From positions 87,477 to 151,476 of the forward strand of contig CAZAXF010000001.1 in the NCBI GenBank assembly GCA_964489055.1: a stretch of 64,000 bases of DNA. Direction: 5' to 3'. The DNA is from 66-474 sp964489055. Its GTDB lineage: Bacteria; Pseudomonadota; Gammaproteobacteria; Xanthomonadales; Rhodanobacteraceae. Each line of letters opens with the position of its first letter. Position 1 is the first letter of the stretch. The notes under the pieces are model-generated. The model ran no database searches. It had not been told where the DNA came from and was given only the letters and a program-made list of their open reading frames with translations. A program made the position numbers and the translations under genes. This document shows, one piece after another, positions 55,136 to 63,546 of the stretch.

Positions 55136-55281
55136 GTAGGGCGGACATCGTCCGCCGTGGATCCCGCGGCGGACGGTGTCCGCCCTGCAATGCGCTGGCT
55201 CGGTGGCGCCGTAACGTGCGCTTCGCGCACGATGGGGAGTGCGTGCGGCGGGTCCCGTTCGTACGCGGAGCGCACGCTACG
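55136..55281. repeat. Two GTAG palindrome pairs side by side
   Basis: At 55136-55187 a GTAGGGCGGACATCGTCCGC palindrome faces an inverse GCGGACGGTGTCCGCC copy. At 55211-55280 a GTAACGTGCGCTTCGCGCAC arm faces an arm ending GGAGCGCACGCTAC. The two families seen elsewhere singly are neighbours here. They fill the gap between the two small genes. Confidence 0.78.
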
Positions 55282-55320
55282 AGATGCCAGGTCGCCTCCG
55301 GGTCGGCGGCGCGCAGGCTC

Positions 55321-55803
55321 CTACAGCAAGCCGCGCCTGGTGAGGAACGCGCGTGCGTCTTCGGCGTCGCGGTCGAACCAGGCGCGTGCCGAGCCGAGCC
55401 GGAAGGAATAGCCCCAGGCGTCCATGTCGGCCAGCGCGCGATCACGGCCGAAGCCGGGCAGGGCGTCGGCCAGCACGATCTGCAGGTAGCAGGTCGCGTC
55501 TTCCTCTTCCAGCGAATCGCTGGCGTCGGTGTGGATCGCCGCGCGGCGCGCGGGATCGGCCACCAGCAGGTGGCAGGCCTCGTGCAGCAGTGAATGCACC
55601 GGCGTGTCGGCGCGCGCGAAAACCTGCGACGCGATCACCCCGGCTTCCGGTTCGCCCCAGTAGCTGCCCGGGATCGGATCGCCCTCGGCGATGCACACCA
55701 GCTCCAGGCCGTGCCGCGCCAGCAGCGCCGCAGGCGCCTCGAAGCCGATGTCGGCAATGCGCAACACGTGGGTGGAATCGTGTGGTGTGGTTACCGGCTG
55801 CAT
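55321..55803 (-). CDS. Small putative zinc-binding HExxH protein
   Basis: 160 residues from ATG at 55803. Residues 74-78 read HEACH within SLLHEACHLLVADP, an HExxH zinc-site pattern, followed by DASDSLEEEDATCYLQ, which could give a third ligand. There is no signal peptide, so it would be cytoplasmic. It resembles small conserved proteins in related genomes, but I know no function. The upstream frame lies in repeats and is excluded. Enzymatic activity is an inference from the motif only. Confidence 0.65.
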   Translation of the reverse strand: MQPVTTPHDSTHVLRIADIGFEAPAALLARHGLELVCIAEGDPIPGSYWGEPEAGVIASQVFARADTPVHSLLHEACHLLVADPARRAAIHTDASDSLEEEDATCYLQIVLADALPGFGRDRALADMDAWGYSFRLGSARAWFDRDAEDARAFLTRRGLL

Positions 55804-55835
55804 GAAAGTTGACGTCGGGTTGCGGGAAAAGCATT

Positions 55836-56030
55836 TGCCACGGATTTGCACGGATGCACACGGATCATGCTCTGTCCGTGAAAATCCGTGTTCATCCGTG
55901 GCCAGATCTGACTTTTCCCGGGACGGAGCGCGAAACTGCATGGCCGCGCCGGGTAACGATCCCCTGGGAGCGACACGCGGCCATTACGCTTTTCCGGTCC
56001 CCGGTCCCCGGTCCCCGGTCCCCGGTCCCG
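55836..56030. repeat. CCACGGATTT/ATCCGTGG inverted repeat and (GGTCCCC)5 array
   Basis: CCACGGATTTGCACGGATG (near 55838) faces AATCCGTGTTCATCCGTGG (near 55882-55900). At 55996-56030 five head-to-tail 7-mers (four GGTCCCC, one GGTCCCG) end five bases before the minE stop codon. The last MinE codons are also made of GGTCCCC-like units. No gene lies in the 231-bp gap. Confidence 0.8.
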
Positions 56031-56034
56031 ACTC

Positions 56035-56310
56035 TCAGCCCCCGGTCCCCGTCGCCTTGTCGCCCTCCGGCAGCGCCACCGACAGTTCCAGTACTTCGCC
56101 GTCCTCGTTGCGTTCCAGGTTGACCTGCACCGCTTCGGGGTCGACGTGCACGTACTTGCGGATCACTTCCAGCAGTTCGTTGCGCAGCAGCGGCAGGTAG
56201 TCGGGGCCGCCGCGGGTGGCGCGTTCCTGCGCCACGATGATGCGCAGGCGTTCGCGTGCCAGGTTGGCGGTGTTCTTCGGGCGCGGGCGCAGGAAATCGA
56301 GCAGACCCAT
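56035..56310 (-). CDS. minE: Cell division topological specificity factor MinE
   Basis: Drives MinCD oscillation and keeps the Z ring at mid-cell. The 91 residues have an N-terminal membrane-targeting helix (MGLLDFLRPRPKNTA), the MinD-binding segment LARERLRIIVAQER and the topological domain RNELLEVIRKYVHVD. The C-terminal GDKATGTGG borders the heptamer array. It lies 10 bp after minD. Confidence 0.95.
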   Translation of the reverse strand: MGLLDFLRPRPKNTANLARERLRIIVAQERATRGGPDYLPLLRNELLEVIRKYVHVDPEAVQVNLERNEDGEVLELSVALPEGDKATGTGG

Positions 56311-56320
56311 GGCGTCCTCC

Positions 56321-57133
56321 TCAGGTTCCGAACATGCGCTTGAGGAAGCCTTTGCGCGGGGCTTCCAGGAACCGCATGGGCACCTCCTCGCCGACCAGGC
56401 GCGCGACCGCGTCGGCGTAGGACTGGCCGGCGATAGAGCCGGCGTCGTGGATCACGGGCACGCCGGCGTTGGAGGCGGCCAGCACGTTTTCCGATTCGGG
56501 TATCACGCCCAGCACGCCAATGCCGAGGATTTCCTCCACGTCGGCCACGCTCATCATTTCGCCGGCCTCGACGCGTACCGGGTTGTAGCGTGTCAGCAAC
56601 AGGTGCTGCGGGCCGGGTTCCTCGCCGCGCTCGGCGCGGCGGGTCTTGGACGAAAGCAACCCGAGGATGCGGTCGGAATCGCGCACGCTGGAGACTTCCG
56701 GATTCACCACCACCACCGCGCGGTCGGCGTAATACATCGCCAGGTGCGCGCCCTTCTCGATGCCGGCGGGCGAGTCGCACACGATGTAGTCGAAGCCGTC
56801 GTCGGCAAGCTGTCCCAGCACCCGTTCGACGCCGTCCTGGGTCAGCGCGTCCTTGTCGCGCGTCTGCGAGGCGGCCAGCACGTACAGGTTGTCGGTGCGC
56901 TTGTCGCGGATCAGGGCCTGCTTGAGGTTGGCCTCGCCCTGGATCACGTTGACGAAGTCGTAGACCACGCGCCGCTCGCAGCCCATGATCAGGTCGAGAT
57001 TGCGCAGGCCGACGTCGAAGTCGATCACCGCGGTCTTGTGGCCGCGCTGGGCCAGGCCCGTGGCGAGCGAGGCGGAGGTCGTGGTCTTGCCGACGCCGCC
57101 CTTGCCGGACGTGATGACGATGGTTTCGCTCAA
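56321..57133 (-). CDS. minD: Septum site-determining ATPase MinD
   Basis: Membrane-cycling ATPase of the Min system. The 270 residues have the deviant Walker A SGKGGVGKTTTSASL, the switch segment VICDSPAGIEKGAH, and the C-terminal amphipathic helix (RKGFLKRMFG) that binds the membrane. It lies between minC (79 bp upstream) and minE in the standard order. Confidence 0.97.
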   Translation of the reverse strand: MSETIVITSGKGGVGKTTTSASLATGLAQRGHKTAVIDFDVGLRNLDLIMGCERRVVYDFVNVIQGEANLKQALIRDKRTDNLYVLAASQTRDKDALTQDGVERVLGQLADDGFDYIVCDSPAGIEKGAHLAMYYADRAVVVVNPEVSSVRDSDRILGLLSSKTRRAERGEEPGPQHLLLTRYNPVRVEAGEMMSVADVEEILGIGVLGVIPESENVLAASNAGVPVIHDAGSIAGQSYADAVARLVGEEVPMRFLEAPRKGFLKRMFGT

Positions 57134-57212
57134 GGGATGACTCCGGTTGGTGGTGGCGAAAACGATGCGTGGATGACAACGGTTGCCGATTATGCCGGCG
57201 GCGCCTGAATGC

Positions 57213-57959
57213 TCACAGGTGTTCGATCTTCAGCTTGTCCTGGTCGAGCCGGATCTGCACCGCGCGGCCGGTGAATTCCTTCGGCAGTTCCTCGAACACG
57301 CGGTAGTGGCCGGCGATCGAGACGATCTCGGCATGGAAGGCGCTGCAGAAGATGCGCGTGGACTTGTCGCCCGTGGCCCCGGCGAATGCGCGCCCGCGCA
57401 AACTGCCGTAGACGTGGACGTTGCCGTCGGCCAGCACCTCGGCGCCGTTGGCAACGGTGCCGACCACGACCAGGTCCGAGCCCTGCGCGTAGACCTGCTG
57501 CCCGGTGCGGACCGGGTGCAGGTGTTGCAGGGTCGCCGCGCCGGCCGCCGGTGCCGCGGGCGGGGCCTGCGGTTCCGGCGCGGCCGGGGTGGCTTTCGCC
57601 GCCGGCTCGTACGCGGCGCGGAACTTCGCGATCAGGGGCAAACCGAGGCGTTGCGCAAGCTCGTCCGTGGCGCTGTCGCCCCAGGCCAGCCCGGCAGGCA
57701 GCATGCCTGCCGCGCGCACCGCGTCCAGCAGCGCACGCACCTTGTCATCATCCGGTTGCGGCGACAGGAACGACAGGTCCACCACCACCGGCGCGCGGGC
57801 GAACAGGGCGGGCGCCTCGGCAACGCGTACCTCCAGCGCCGCGCGCAGGGCCGCGGGGTCCGGGTCGCGCACGCGTACGCTGGCGATGCCGACCTGGCCG
57901 AAGCGCACGTCGGCAGCCTGCAGCACGTCGGCCTGGATTCCCGCCGCGCGTGCGCTCAT
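57213..57959 (-). CDS. minC: Septum formation inhibitor MinC
   Basis: Blocks FtsZ assembly at poles. The 248 residues from ATG 57959 have the N-terminal inhibitory domain, an Ala/Pro-rich linker (AAPEPQAPPAAPAAG) and the C-terminal beta-helix that binds MinD (VRTGQQVYAQGSDLVVVG, VHVYGSLRGRAFAGA). The start overlaps the GNAT gene stop by four bases. Confidence 0.95.
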   Translation of the reverse strand: MSARAAGIQADVLQAADVRFGQVGIASVRVRDPDPAALRAALEVRVAEAPALFARAPVVVDLSFLSPQPDDDKVRALLDAVRAAGMLPAGLAWGDSATDELAQRLGLPLIAKFRAAYEPAAKATPAAPEPQAPPAAPAAGAATLQHLHPVRTGQQVYAQGSDLVVVGTVANGAEVLADGNVHVYGSLRGRAFAGATGDKSTRIFCSAFHAEIVSIAGHYRVFEELPKEFTGRAVQIRLDQDKLKIEHL

Positions 57960-58567
57960 GCCCGCCCCGCCGCGCGCAGCGGCTGGCCGTCCGGCAGGGT
58001 GCGCGATGCCAGCCAGGGCACCTCGGGCAGGCCGTCGGGGTAGGTGTCGCGCACGAACGGGTAGCTGCACATGTCCTTGGTCAAGAGGCTCACCCTGAGG
58101 CCGGACTCGGGCATGGTGTGCTGGCCGGCCTCGTGGAAGCCGAAGGTGCCGTGGAAGAGCAGGGACACGTCATCGCGCGGCTCCAGGAACACTTCGCAGG
58201 CGAGCACCGGCGAGCGCACCTCGGCGTAGCTTTGCACGTCGCTGTAGAACGCTCGGCCCAGGCCGTGACCGCGGTGCAGGTCGCCGATCACCACGCGGTC
58301 GATGTACACGAAGGCCTCGCAGTGGTCGCGGAACCAGCGGAAGTTGGAGCTTTCATGGGGCGTGCTGTCGCGCAGCGCAATCAGGAATCCGGCCAGGTTG
58401 CCGTCCACTTCCGCGACCCGGAAATAGTCGGCATGGTGGTAGAACCAGTCGAGTTGACGGGCGTCCATCGGCAGGATCGAGGAACCGGCCGTGTTGTTGA
58501 GCCCCATGACCGCGGCGAGATCGCCGGCGCGTACATCGCGGAGGATCAGGTTCGGGGAGTGCGTCAT
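57956..58567 (-). CDS. GNAT-family N-acetyltransferase, first gene of the min operon
   Basis: 203 residues from ATG at 58567. The GNAT core has LRDVRAGDLAAVMGLNN, VAEVDGNLAGFLIAL, and the acetyl-CoA loop VVIGDLHRGHGLGRAFY, close to the Q/RxxGxG/A pattern. The late ACEVFLEPRDDVSLLFHGTFGF is typical of the fold. ATGA overlap with minC means coupled translation. What it acetylates is unknown; a link to cell division is an inference from position. Confidence 0.85.
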   Translation of the reverse strand: MTHSPNLILRDVRAGDLAAVMGLNNTAGSSILPMDARQLDWFYHHADYFRVAEVDGNLAGFLIALRDSTPHESSNFRWFRDHCEAFVYIDRVVIGDLHRGHGLGRAFYSDVQSYAEVRSPVLACEVFLEPRDDVSLLFHGTFGFHEAGQHTMPESGLRVSLLTKDMCSYPFVRDTYPDGLPEVPWLASRTLPDGQPLRAAGRA

Positions 58568-58692
58568 TTCTCTGGAATTCCGGAATCCGTTGCCGGCCGT
58601 CGCCGACCTCGGCCGGCGATTATCGCATGTCATCGGCCACGGGTCGCCCACGGGACCCATCGCGGCCCCGCCGCTTGCGCTATGATCGGCGC

Positions 58693-59901
58693 GTGCGGCG
58701 CCCATCGTTCAGCCCGATTTCCCTGCTCCGGTATGCGGGACTCATCACGTATGCCTGCGTCGGCGTGCCGCTGATCCAGCGCGACTGGATGCTCAGCAAC
58801 CTGTCCGAATCACGCAACGGCGTGCACGTGGTGCGTGCCCTGCATGCGCAGAACCACACCGACATCCTGTTGTGGGCGCTCAGCTACGTGGTGTTCGGGG
58901 TGGTGTACTGGGTGCTCACCCGCGACCTGGGTTCGCGCCGGTACTCGGGCGTCAAGCTGCTGGGCCTGCTGGTGCTCACCTGCGCGGCGCTGGCCATTTC
59001 ATGGTTCAGCGCCAGCGGCCTGGGCGCGCTGCTGCTGATGGTGGTGGGGATGGTGTTGCCCTGGCTGCTGCGGTTTCCCGTGGCGGTCGCGTGGCTGGTG
59101 CTGCAGAACGTGGCGTGCATCCCGGTGATGGCGATCACCTATCCGCACATGAACATCGGCACCGCCACGCTGCAGGCCGGTTTGTACCTGGGGTTTTCGG
59201 TGATCGTTTTCATCGCCTCGGAGGTCGCGCGCCAGCAGGCCGATGCGCGCGAGGAGCAGCGCCGGCTCAACTCGGAGCTGCGCGCGACCCGCGCGCTGCT
59301 GGCCGAATCGACGCGCCTGTCCGAACGCATGCGCATCGCGCGCGAGCTGCACGACCTGGTCGGGCACCACCTGACCGCGCTCAGCCTCAATCTCGAAGTG
59401 GCGGGCCACCTGGTCGAGGACCAGGCCGCGTCCGAGCACGTCTCTCGCGCCCGCACCACCGCCAAGCAGTTGCTGGCGGACGTGCGTGAGGTGGTCAGCG
59501 AACTTCGCGACGACGAGGGCATCCAGTTGACCGACGCGCTGCGCGACCTGACCGAGGGCGTACCGGGCCTCGAGGTGCACCTTGAACTGCCGCCGCGCTT
59601 CGCGGTCGGCGATTCGCGTCGCGCCCAGGTACTGCTGCGCTGCACGCAGGAAATCATCACCAACACGGTGCGCCATGCGCACGCACGCAACCTGTGGCTG
59701 CGCTTCGAGGAGGGTGTGGGCGGCCTGCTGGTGCTGAAGGCGCGTGACGATGGCCGCGGTGCCAGCGAACTGAAGGTCGGCAACGGACTTTCCGGCATGC
59801 GCGAGCGCCTGGCGGAACTGGGTGGCCGCCTGGTGGTGCAGACGCGGCCCGAGCAGGGATTCACGCTGGAGGCTTCATTGCCGGCGGAAAATCCCGCATG
59901 A
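58693..59901 (+). CDS. DesK-type sensor histidine kinase
   Basis: 402 residues from GTG at 58693. About five or six membrane helices lie in residues 10-175. They are followed by a coiled segment (REEQRRLNSELRATRALLAE), the HisKA_3 domain with phosphoacceptor His220 in RIARELHDLVGHHLTAL, and an ATPase domain with TQEIITNTVRHAHA and ARDDGRGASEL. It is the NarL/DesK kind. The start follows a TATGAT hexamer by six bases, so the mRNA may be leaderless. The partner regulator lies 87 bp downstream. Signal unknown; a membrane-fluidity type signal is only a family guess. Confidence 0.88.
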   Translation: MRRPSFSPISLLRYAGLITYACVGVPLIQRDWMLSNLSESRNGVHVVRALHAQNHTDILLWALSYVVFGVVYWVLTRDLGSRRYSGVKLLGLLVLTCAALAISWFSASGLGALLLMVVGMVLPWLLRFPVAVAWLVLQNVACIPVMAITYPHMNIGTATLQAGLYLGFSVIVFIASEVARQQADAREEQRRLNSELRATRALLAESTRLSERMRIARELHDLVGHHLTALSLNLEVAGHLVEDQAASEHVSRARTTAKQLLADVREVVSELRDDEGIQLTDALRDLTEGVPGLEVHLELPPRFAVGDSRRAQVLLRCTQEIITNTVRHAHARNLWLRFEEGVGGLLVLKARDDGRGASELKVGNGLSGMRERLAELGGRLVVQTRPEQGFTLEASLPAENPA

Positions 59902-59988
59902 TGGGTGGGGTGGTGGCGGCGTCCGGCGCGGGCGGCGGCTGCATGCGCTGGCGTTGACCAGCAGATTCTTCCAAGTCGGGGAAACGGC

Positions 59989-60630
59989 ATGATTTCTGTG
60001 TGTCTCGTGGATGACCAGACGCTGGTGCGCCAGGGAATCCGCTCGCTGCTGGAACTGGCCCCGGAGATCGAGGTGGTGGCCGAGTGCGCCGATGGCGCCG
60101 AGGCACTGGAAACCATTCCCAAGGTCAAGCCCGACGTGGTGCTGCTGGACATGCGCATGCCGGGCAAGAGCGGGCTGGATGTACTGAAGGCATTTGCCGA
60201 CCAGGGCAAGGTGCCGCCCACCATCATCCTGACCACCTTCGATGACGACCAGCTGGTGCTGGCGGGGCTGAAGGCCGGGGCGCGCGGTTACCTGTTGAAG
60301 GATGTCTCGCTCGAACAACTGGTCGACGCGGTCAAGACCGTCGCCGGCGGCGGTTCGCTGATCGCGCCGGTGGTGACCCAGCGGCTGCTGGCCGGCGTCA
60401 ACCGCATCCACAACGAATTCAGCAGCCTGGGCCAGCCCGATCCGCTGACCGAGCGCGAAACCGAGATCCTGCGCCTGATGTCCGGTGGCTACAGCAACAA
60501 GGAAATCGCCAACTCGCTGAAGGTGGCCGAGGGCACCGTCAAGAACCACGTTTCCAACATCCTTTCCAAGCTGGGGGTGCGCGACCGGACCCGCGCGGTG
60601 CTGAAGGCCCTGGAACTGGGGATCGTCTGA
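59989..60630 (+). CDS. NarL/LuxR-family response regulator
   Basis: 213 residues from ATG at 59989, with GGGGA seven bases upstream. The receiver domain has acidic Asp8-Asp9, phosphoacceptor Asp54 in VVLLDMRMPG, Thr/Lys switch residues (ILTTFDD, LLKDVS) and a C-terminal LuxR helix-turn-helix (LTERETEILRLMSGGYSNKE). It forms a pair with the upstream kinase. Target genes are unknown; no obvious palindromic site was found before the neighbouring genes. Confidence 0.93.
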   Translation: MISVCLVDDQTLVRQGIRSLLELAPEIEVVAECADGAEALETIPKVKPDVVLLDMRMPGKSGLDVLKAFADQGKVPPTIILTTFDDDQLVLAGLKAGARGYLLKDVSLEQLVDAVKTVAGGGSLIAPVVTQRLLAGVNRIHNEFSSLGQPDPLTERETEILRLMSGGYSNKEIANSLKVAEGTVKNHVSNILSKLGVRDRTRAVLKALELGIV

Positions 60631-60808
60631 GCGCCGCCCGGCAACCAGCCGGCCCGCGTCGCGCCGCGGACCATGCCGGACGTGGCATGAAAGCCGCGAA
60701 GCAAGTACCATCCGGCATTCATGTTTTTCAAATCGGCACCGCTCCGACCGGAAGCGCTGGTAAGGAGCCTTGTCGACCCTGCGAACAAGCCGTCCGGAGA
60801 TTCCTCGC

Positions 60809-62227
60809 ATGACCCGTGTGCTCGAATTCGTCGTAGCCCTGATCATCGTGTTCGTCCTGGCCGTGATCGTGGCACTGTTCCTGCCCAGCCATGCGCACAT
60901 CGATCGTTCGATCGAGATCAGCCACAACCCGCGGCACATCTACGACGTGTTGAACAATTTCCGGCGGTTTCCGGACTACGCCGGTGGCGAGCTGAAGCTG
61001 CATGATCCGAACGTGAAGTTCACGCTGTCCGGCCCCGCCTATGGTCCCGGTGCCACCATCAGCTGGACCGGCAACGCCGATATCGGCAACGGCAAGCTGG
61101 TCAACGAGTCCGGCAACATCGACATTTCCAACCGCAGCACGGTGGTCTGGGATCTCACCAACGACTGGCGCGGCAAGAACAAGACCTTCACCATCGATGT
61201 CGTTCCCAACCAGAGCCAGCGCGTCAGCCGGGTGACCTGGTCATACGATGTCGATTACGGCTGGAACCTGATCGACCGCTACTCGCAGTTGTGGATCCAC
61301 GGCAAGCCCGCGGCGCTGATCCAGTACGGGCTGGAGTCGCTGCAGACCATGCTGGCCGGCATCAACAACGTCGATTACAGCAAGATCGGCGCCGGCCTGT
61401 ACCGGACGAACGCCACGCCGGTCCTGCTGGTTTCCACCAAGGCGGAACGCACCATCGACGACATCGACGCAGCCAAGGTCGAAGGCCGGAAGAAGATCCA
61501 GGCCGCGATGGACAAGCTGGGCGTCAAGGCGGCGGGACCGACCACCTACATCACCACCAACTACGGCGATACCACCTACACCTTCGACGTGGCGGTGCCG
61601 ATCGACACCACCACGCTCACCATCGACAAGAAGAGCTATGACCTGACCAGGCTGCCGCCGCGGCCGACCGTCGCACAACTGGCCACGGAGCCCGAGCCCG
61701 CGGCTGCCGGTACCGCGGCTGCGGCGTCTACCGCCGCCGGCGCCGCGTCCGCCTCCACCGCCGGGCAGCCGGCCTCGGCTTCCACCGCCGGCCAGGCCGC
61801 GACCGGGCCGGAACAGGGGCCCAAGGCCGGTTCGGAACCGGGTGACCTGAACCGCCTGAACCAGTTGATCGTCAACGACGACGTGCGCGCGGTGATGCTT
61901 CCCGCGCAGGAAGTGCTGGAAGCTTCCTGGACCGGCGAGGCGGGGGTGCCCTTGATGCGCAAGGCCCTGCAGGCGTATGCGGCCACGCACGGCTACGACT
62001 ACGACGTGGGCGACCACCGCATGTTCCAGGAGCTCGTCTCGATGCCCGGCGTCCAGGACCAGGAGCGCGAATACCGGGTGTTCCTGCCGGTGCAGAACGC
62101 ACCCGCGCAGACGCCGGAGCAGGCCTCCGGCCAGGCGGAACCGCTCAAGCCGCTGGATCCGGCGCTGTGGAACGGCGAGAGTGAATCGTCCGGCGGCAAG
62201 GGATCTTCGGACAAGAACAAGCACTGA
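60809..62227 (+). CDS. Membrane-anchored SRPBCC-domain protein with GyrI-like C-terminal part
   Basis: 472 residues from ATG at 60809, with GGAGA nine bases upstream. One N-terminal membrane helix (FVVALIIVFVLAVIVALFLP) leads to an SRPBCC/polyketide-cyclase-like domain (IDRSIEISHNPRHIYDVLNN, residues 30-185). A domain of the GyrI/AraC effector-binding type follows (about 200-285 and again near 348-440), split by an Ala/Ser/Thr-rich linker (295-345). It ends in a charged tail. It has the build of a periplasmic ligand-binding protein; no ligand is known. Confidence 0.75.
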   Translation: MTRVLEFVVALIIVFVLAVIVALFLPSHAHIDRSIEISHNPRHIYDVLNNFRRFPDYAGGELKLHDPNVKFTLSGPAYGPGATISWTGNADIGNGKLVNESGNIDISNRSTVVWDLTNDWRGKNKTFTIDVVPNQSQRVSRVTWSYDVDYGWNLIDRYSQLWIHGKPAALIQYGLESLQTMLAGINNVDYSKIGAGLYRTNATPVLLVSTKAERTIDDIDAAKVEGRKKIQAAMDKLGVKAAGPTTYITTNYGDTTYTFDVAVPIDTTTLTIDKKSYDLTRLPPRPTVAQLATEPEPAAAGTAAAASTAAGAASASTAGQPASASTAGQAATGPEQGPKAGSEPGDLNRLNQLIVNDDVRAVMLPAQEVLEASWTGEAGVPLMRKALQAYAATHGYDYDVGDHRMFQELVSMPGVQDQEREYRVFLPVQNAPAQTPEQASGQAEPLKPLDPALWNGESESSGGKGSSDKNKH

Positions 62228-62273
62228 GCGCAGCGAAGCCCGGCACGCCGCCACGGGCGGATGTGGATGCGAA

Positions 62274-62298
62274 GGGGCCCGCCGCGTGCGGGCCTTTT
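62274..62298 (+). terminator. Rho-independent terminator
   Basis: GGCCCGC-CGCGT-GCGGGCC followed by TTTT: a seven-pair GC stem ending 47-70 bp after the SRPBCC gene stop. The U-run is short, but the stem is strong. Confidence 0.65.
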
Positions 62299-62492
62299 CG
62301 CGTTGCCGGCGTTGTCGGCATGCCGGCCGGTTGGTGGCCGCCTGCCGCTCGCGCCCGGATCCCTTCGACAAGCCCGACGCGAACGGCTAACGTACCGGCT
62401 TGGTCCGGCCGGGCCTGCCCCGGCAGGAGCGGATCGGGCAACCCGCGGGCGCCGCGGGTCCGTGCGGAATCGGATGCCATGCCGTGGCGGCG

Positions 62493-63437
62493 ATGATCGA
62501 AACCGAAAACCTGGGCAAGCGTTACGGTGCACTCGACGCGGTTGCCGGCCTGGACCTGCGGGTCACGCCCGGGCAGGTGCTGGCCTTGCTGGGCCCGAAC
62601 GGCGCCGGCAAGACCACCACCATGCGCATGATCGCGGGCTACCTGCGGCCCGATTCGGGTCTCGCTCGCGTGTGCGGGCACGACGTGGTGCGCGAACCGC
62701 TGCGTGCGCGGCGCGCGCTGGGCTACCTGCCCGAGGGTGCGCCGGCCTACGACGAGCTGACGGTGTCCGAATTCCTTCGCTTCGCCGCCCGCGTGCGCGG
62801 CCTGGACGGCGTGTCCGGCGCGCGGCGCGTGGACCGCGTGGTCGAGCGCCTGCAGCTTGAAGCGGTGCTGGCGCAGGGCATCGAGACCCTGTCCAAGGGT
62901 TTCCGGCGCCGCGTGTGCCTGGCCCAGGCGCTGCTGCACGACCCGCCGGTGCTGATGCTGGATGAACCCACCGACGGCCTCGATCCGAACCAGCAGCGCC
63001 AGGTCCACGCGTTGATCCGCAGCATCGCGCGCGAGCGCGCGATCGTCGTGTCCACCCACGCGCTCGACGAGGTGCGCGCCATCTGCAACCGGGTCGTGAT
63101 CCTCGCGCACGGACGCCTGCGCGCGCAGGGCACTCCGGCGGAGCTGGAACGACGGTCGCGCTATCACCGTGCGGTGAGTTTCCGCGCCCCGGCGAGTGCG
63201 CTGGCGTGTGAGCTGATCGGGCGCCTGCCGGAGGTGGAGTCGGTCGAGGTCGATTCCGTGGATGGCCGGGTCACGGTGTTTCCGCGCGACGGCCAACCGG
63301 TATTCGGCCCGGTCACGAAGCTGCTGGAAGCCCAGCGTGTGCGCATCGAGGAATTGCAACTGGAACGCGGGCGCCTGGAAGACGTGTTCCGCCGCGTCAC
63401 CGCCGCCGACGGGGAAGAGGCGGCGCGCGCCGCATGA
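62493..63437 (+). CDS. ABC-2 type transporter ATP-binding protein (GldA-like)
   Basis: 314 residues from ATG at 62493. Walker A is LLGPNGAGKTTT (33-44), the Q-loop region is LGYLPEGAPAYDE, the signature is a variant LSKGFRRRVCLAQAL (133-147), Walker B is VLMLDEPTDGLD (153-164) and the H-loop is STHALDE. Such proteins power ABC-2 exporters. The GldA-like group is also used in gliding and in Gld/Nos-type systems, so the substrate is unknown. The permease starts 109 bp further on. Confidence 0.92.
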   Translation: MIETENLGKRYGALDAVAGLDLRVTPGQVLALLGPNGAGKTTTMRMIAGYLRPDSGLARVCGHDVVREPLRARRALGYLPEGAPAYDELTVSEFLRFAARVRGLDGVSGARRVDRVVERLQLEAVLAQGIETLSKGFRRRVCLAQALLHDPPVLMLDEPTDGLDPNQQRQVHALIRSIARERAIVVSTHALDEVRAICNRVVILAHGRLRAQGTPAELERRSRYHRAVSFRAPASALACELIGRLPEVESVEVDSVDGRVTVFPRDGQPVFGPVTKLLEAQRVRIEELQLERGRLEDVFRRVTAADGEEAARAA

Positions 63438-63546
63438 ACGCCGCGATCGTACCGAGCATCCAGGCAGGCCCGGCGCGCCGGGGACTGCCACCGCGCGCGC
63501 CGGCTGCGGCGCACTGCATCGTGCCGGTCGCCGTGGACGGGCGCGC

